In this document: positions 6,296 through 6,479 of the stretch, in pieces
Numbering within the stretch: the first letter of the stretch is position 1
Layout: the number at the start of each line of letters is the position of its first letter
Source: Deltaproteobacteria bacterium
GTDB taxonomy: Bacteria; Desulfobacterota; JADFXK01
Length of the DNA: 6,479 nucleotides
Direction: 5' to 3'
Assembly: GCA_015233295.1 (NCBI GenBank)
Contig: JADFYC010000206.1
Coordinates: 1-6,479, forward strand
Notes under the pieces: model-generated
Seen by the model: the letters and a program-made list of their open reading frames with translations, nothing else
What the model was told of the DNA's origin: nothing
Databases searched by the model: none
Program-made: the position numbers and the translations under genes

Positions 6296-6413
6296 TCCAC
6301 TCCTTCGGGGAGATTATCAGGCGGCACCAAATAATCGAAGCAACCGCAAAATGGGTTCTCGGCGGTTGCTTCGATTATTTAGTGCCGCCTGATAATCTCC
6401 CCGAAGGAGTGGA
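6296..6413. repeat. Near-perfect 118-bp palindrome (52-bp arms, 14-nt loop)
   Basis: Positions 6296-6347 are the reverse complement of 6362-6413 over 52 bp with no gap and a single mismatch (C6328 opposite A6381). The loop is 6348-6361. Each arm contains a small nested stem, CTCC-TTCGG-GGAG or its complement. An AGAT tetramer occurs just outside each end (6292-6295 and 6413-6416, the latter overlapping the last arm base). This might be a target-site duplication of a small non-autonomous element, but four bases can match by chance. No transposase or reverse transcriptase lies in the window. Transcribed in either direction it would form a very stable hairpin. A strong bidirectional terminator, a MITE-like element or a cruciform site are all possible. 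Confidence 0.9.
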
Positions 6414-6479
6414 GATAAGGATTAACCGTGACATTTCTTTAAATAACCACCGGTTATGCTCTTGATTGGCCTGGTCGCA

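Larger units (their letters stand above)
6028..6479. other. Gene-poor region upstream of the carboxyltransferase gene, 452 bp
   Basis: No convincing gene was found here. The stretch holds the leader of the carboxyltransferase gene, a 10-bp palindrome ACCCATGGGT (6159-6168), an imperfect hairpin (6254-6290), the long palindrome (6296-6413), and a small hairpin ATAACC-ACC-GGTTAT (6443-6457). No strong -35/-10 pair for the minus-strand gene could be pointed to. At the right edge a minus-strand open frame ends with TAA at 6424-6422; it could be the last 18 codons of an upstream gene, but this is too short to call. Confidence 0.55.

Noticed and set aside
6280..6312. tRNA T-arm-like GGGGTCGAAGATTCC
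   Set aside because: No matching acceptor, D or anticodon arms upstream, so a tRNA or tRNA-fragment call is not supported.
6254..6413. Retron msr/msd or integron attC site
   Set aside because: No reverse transcriptase or integrase is present, and no attC core (RYYYAAC/GTTRRRY pair) could be placed at the ends. The palindrome is too perfect for a typical attC.
6456..6479. Plus-strand ATG at the right edge reading MLLIGLVA, like a signal-peptide start
   Set aside because: Only eight codons are visible and there is no ribosome binding site upstream. The ATG overlaps a small hairpin.

Overview
The window looks like a bacterial chromosome segment of mid GC content. It most resembles an anaerobic deltaproteobacterium (Desulfobacterota, for example a Desulfobacterales or Syntrophobacterales relative). 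That placement is an inference from gene types: a fused acetyl-CoA carboxylase carboxyltransferase, a GAF/HD-GYP regulator, a NEW3-type exported protein, and a small module resembling the N-terminal part of PBPRA1643-type SEC-C proteins. No rRNA, tRNA, CRISPR array, transposase or phage gene was seen.

Layout from left to right. (1) Positions 1-614, minus strand: the N-terminal 204 codons of an exported protein with NEW3-like beta-sandwich repeats, running off the left edge. (2) Positions 615-1007: a divergent intergenic region with a good sigma70-like promoter for the left gene, weaker promoter candidates for the right gene, and a GC-rich stretch able to form alternative hairpins. (3) Positions 1008-1892, plus strand: a 294-residue protein with a short folded head, a long Glu/Pro/Ala-rich middle and a Lys-rich tail. 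(4) Positions 1893-2080: a convergent gap filled mainly by a large imperfect inverted repeat. (5) Positions 2081-4069, minus strand: a 662-residue pseudoreceiver/GAF/HD-GYP protein, a probable cyclic-di-GMP phosphodiesterase. (6) Positions 4070-4158: a short gap with 7-bp tandem repeats that recur inverted. (7) Positions 4159-6027, minus strand: a 622-residue AccA-AccD fusion in alpha-then-beta order. (8) Positions 6028-6479: about 450 bases without a convincing gene, holding a nearly perfect 52-bp-arm palindrome and a smaller hairpin beside it.

The carboxyltransferase and HD-GYP genes lie in the same direction 89 bp apart and may be co-transcribed. Nothing else shows that they work together: one belongs to fatty-acid or acyl-CoA carboxylation, the other to second-messenger signalling. 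The biotin carboxylase and biotin carrier that the carboxyltransferase would need are not in the window. No complete new system is evident. The items most worth a second look are the long palindrome at 6296-6413, the Glu/Pro/Lys-tailed protein at 1008-1892, the order and diverged active-site loops of the carboxyltransferase fusion, and the insertion splitting the HD-GYP domain.
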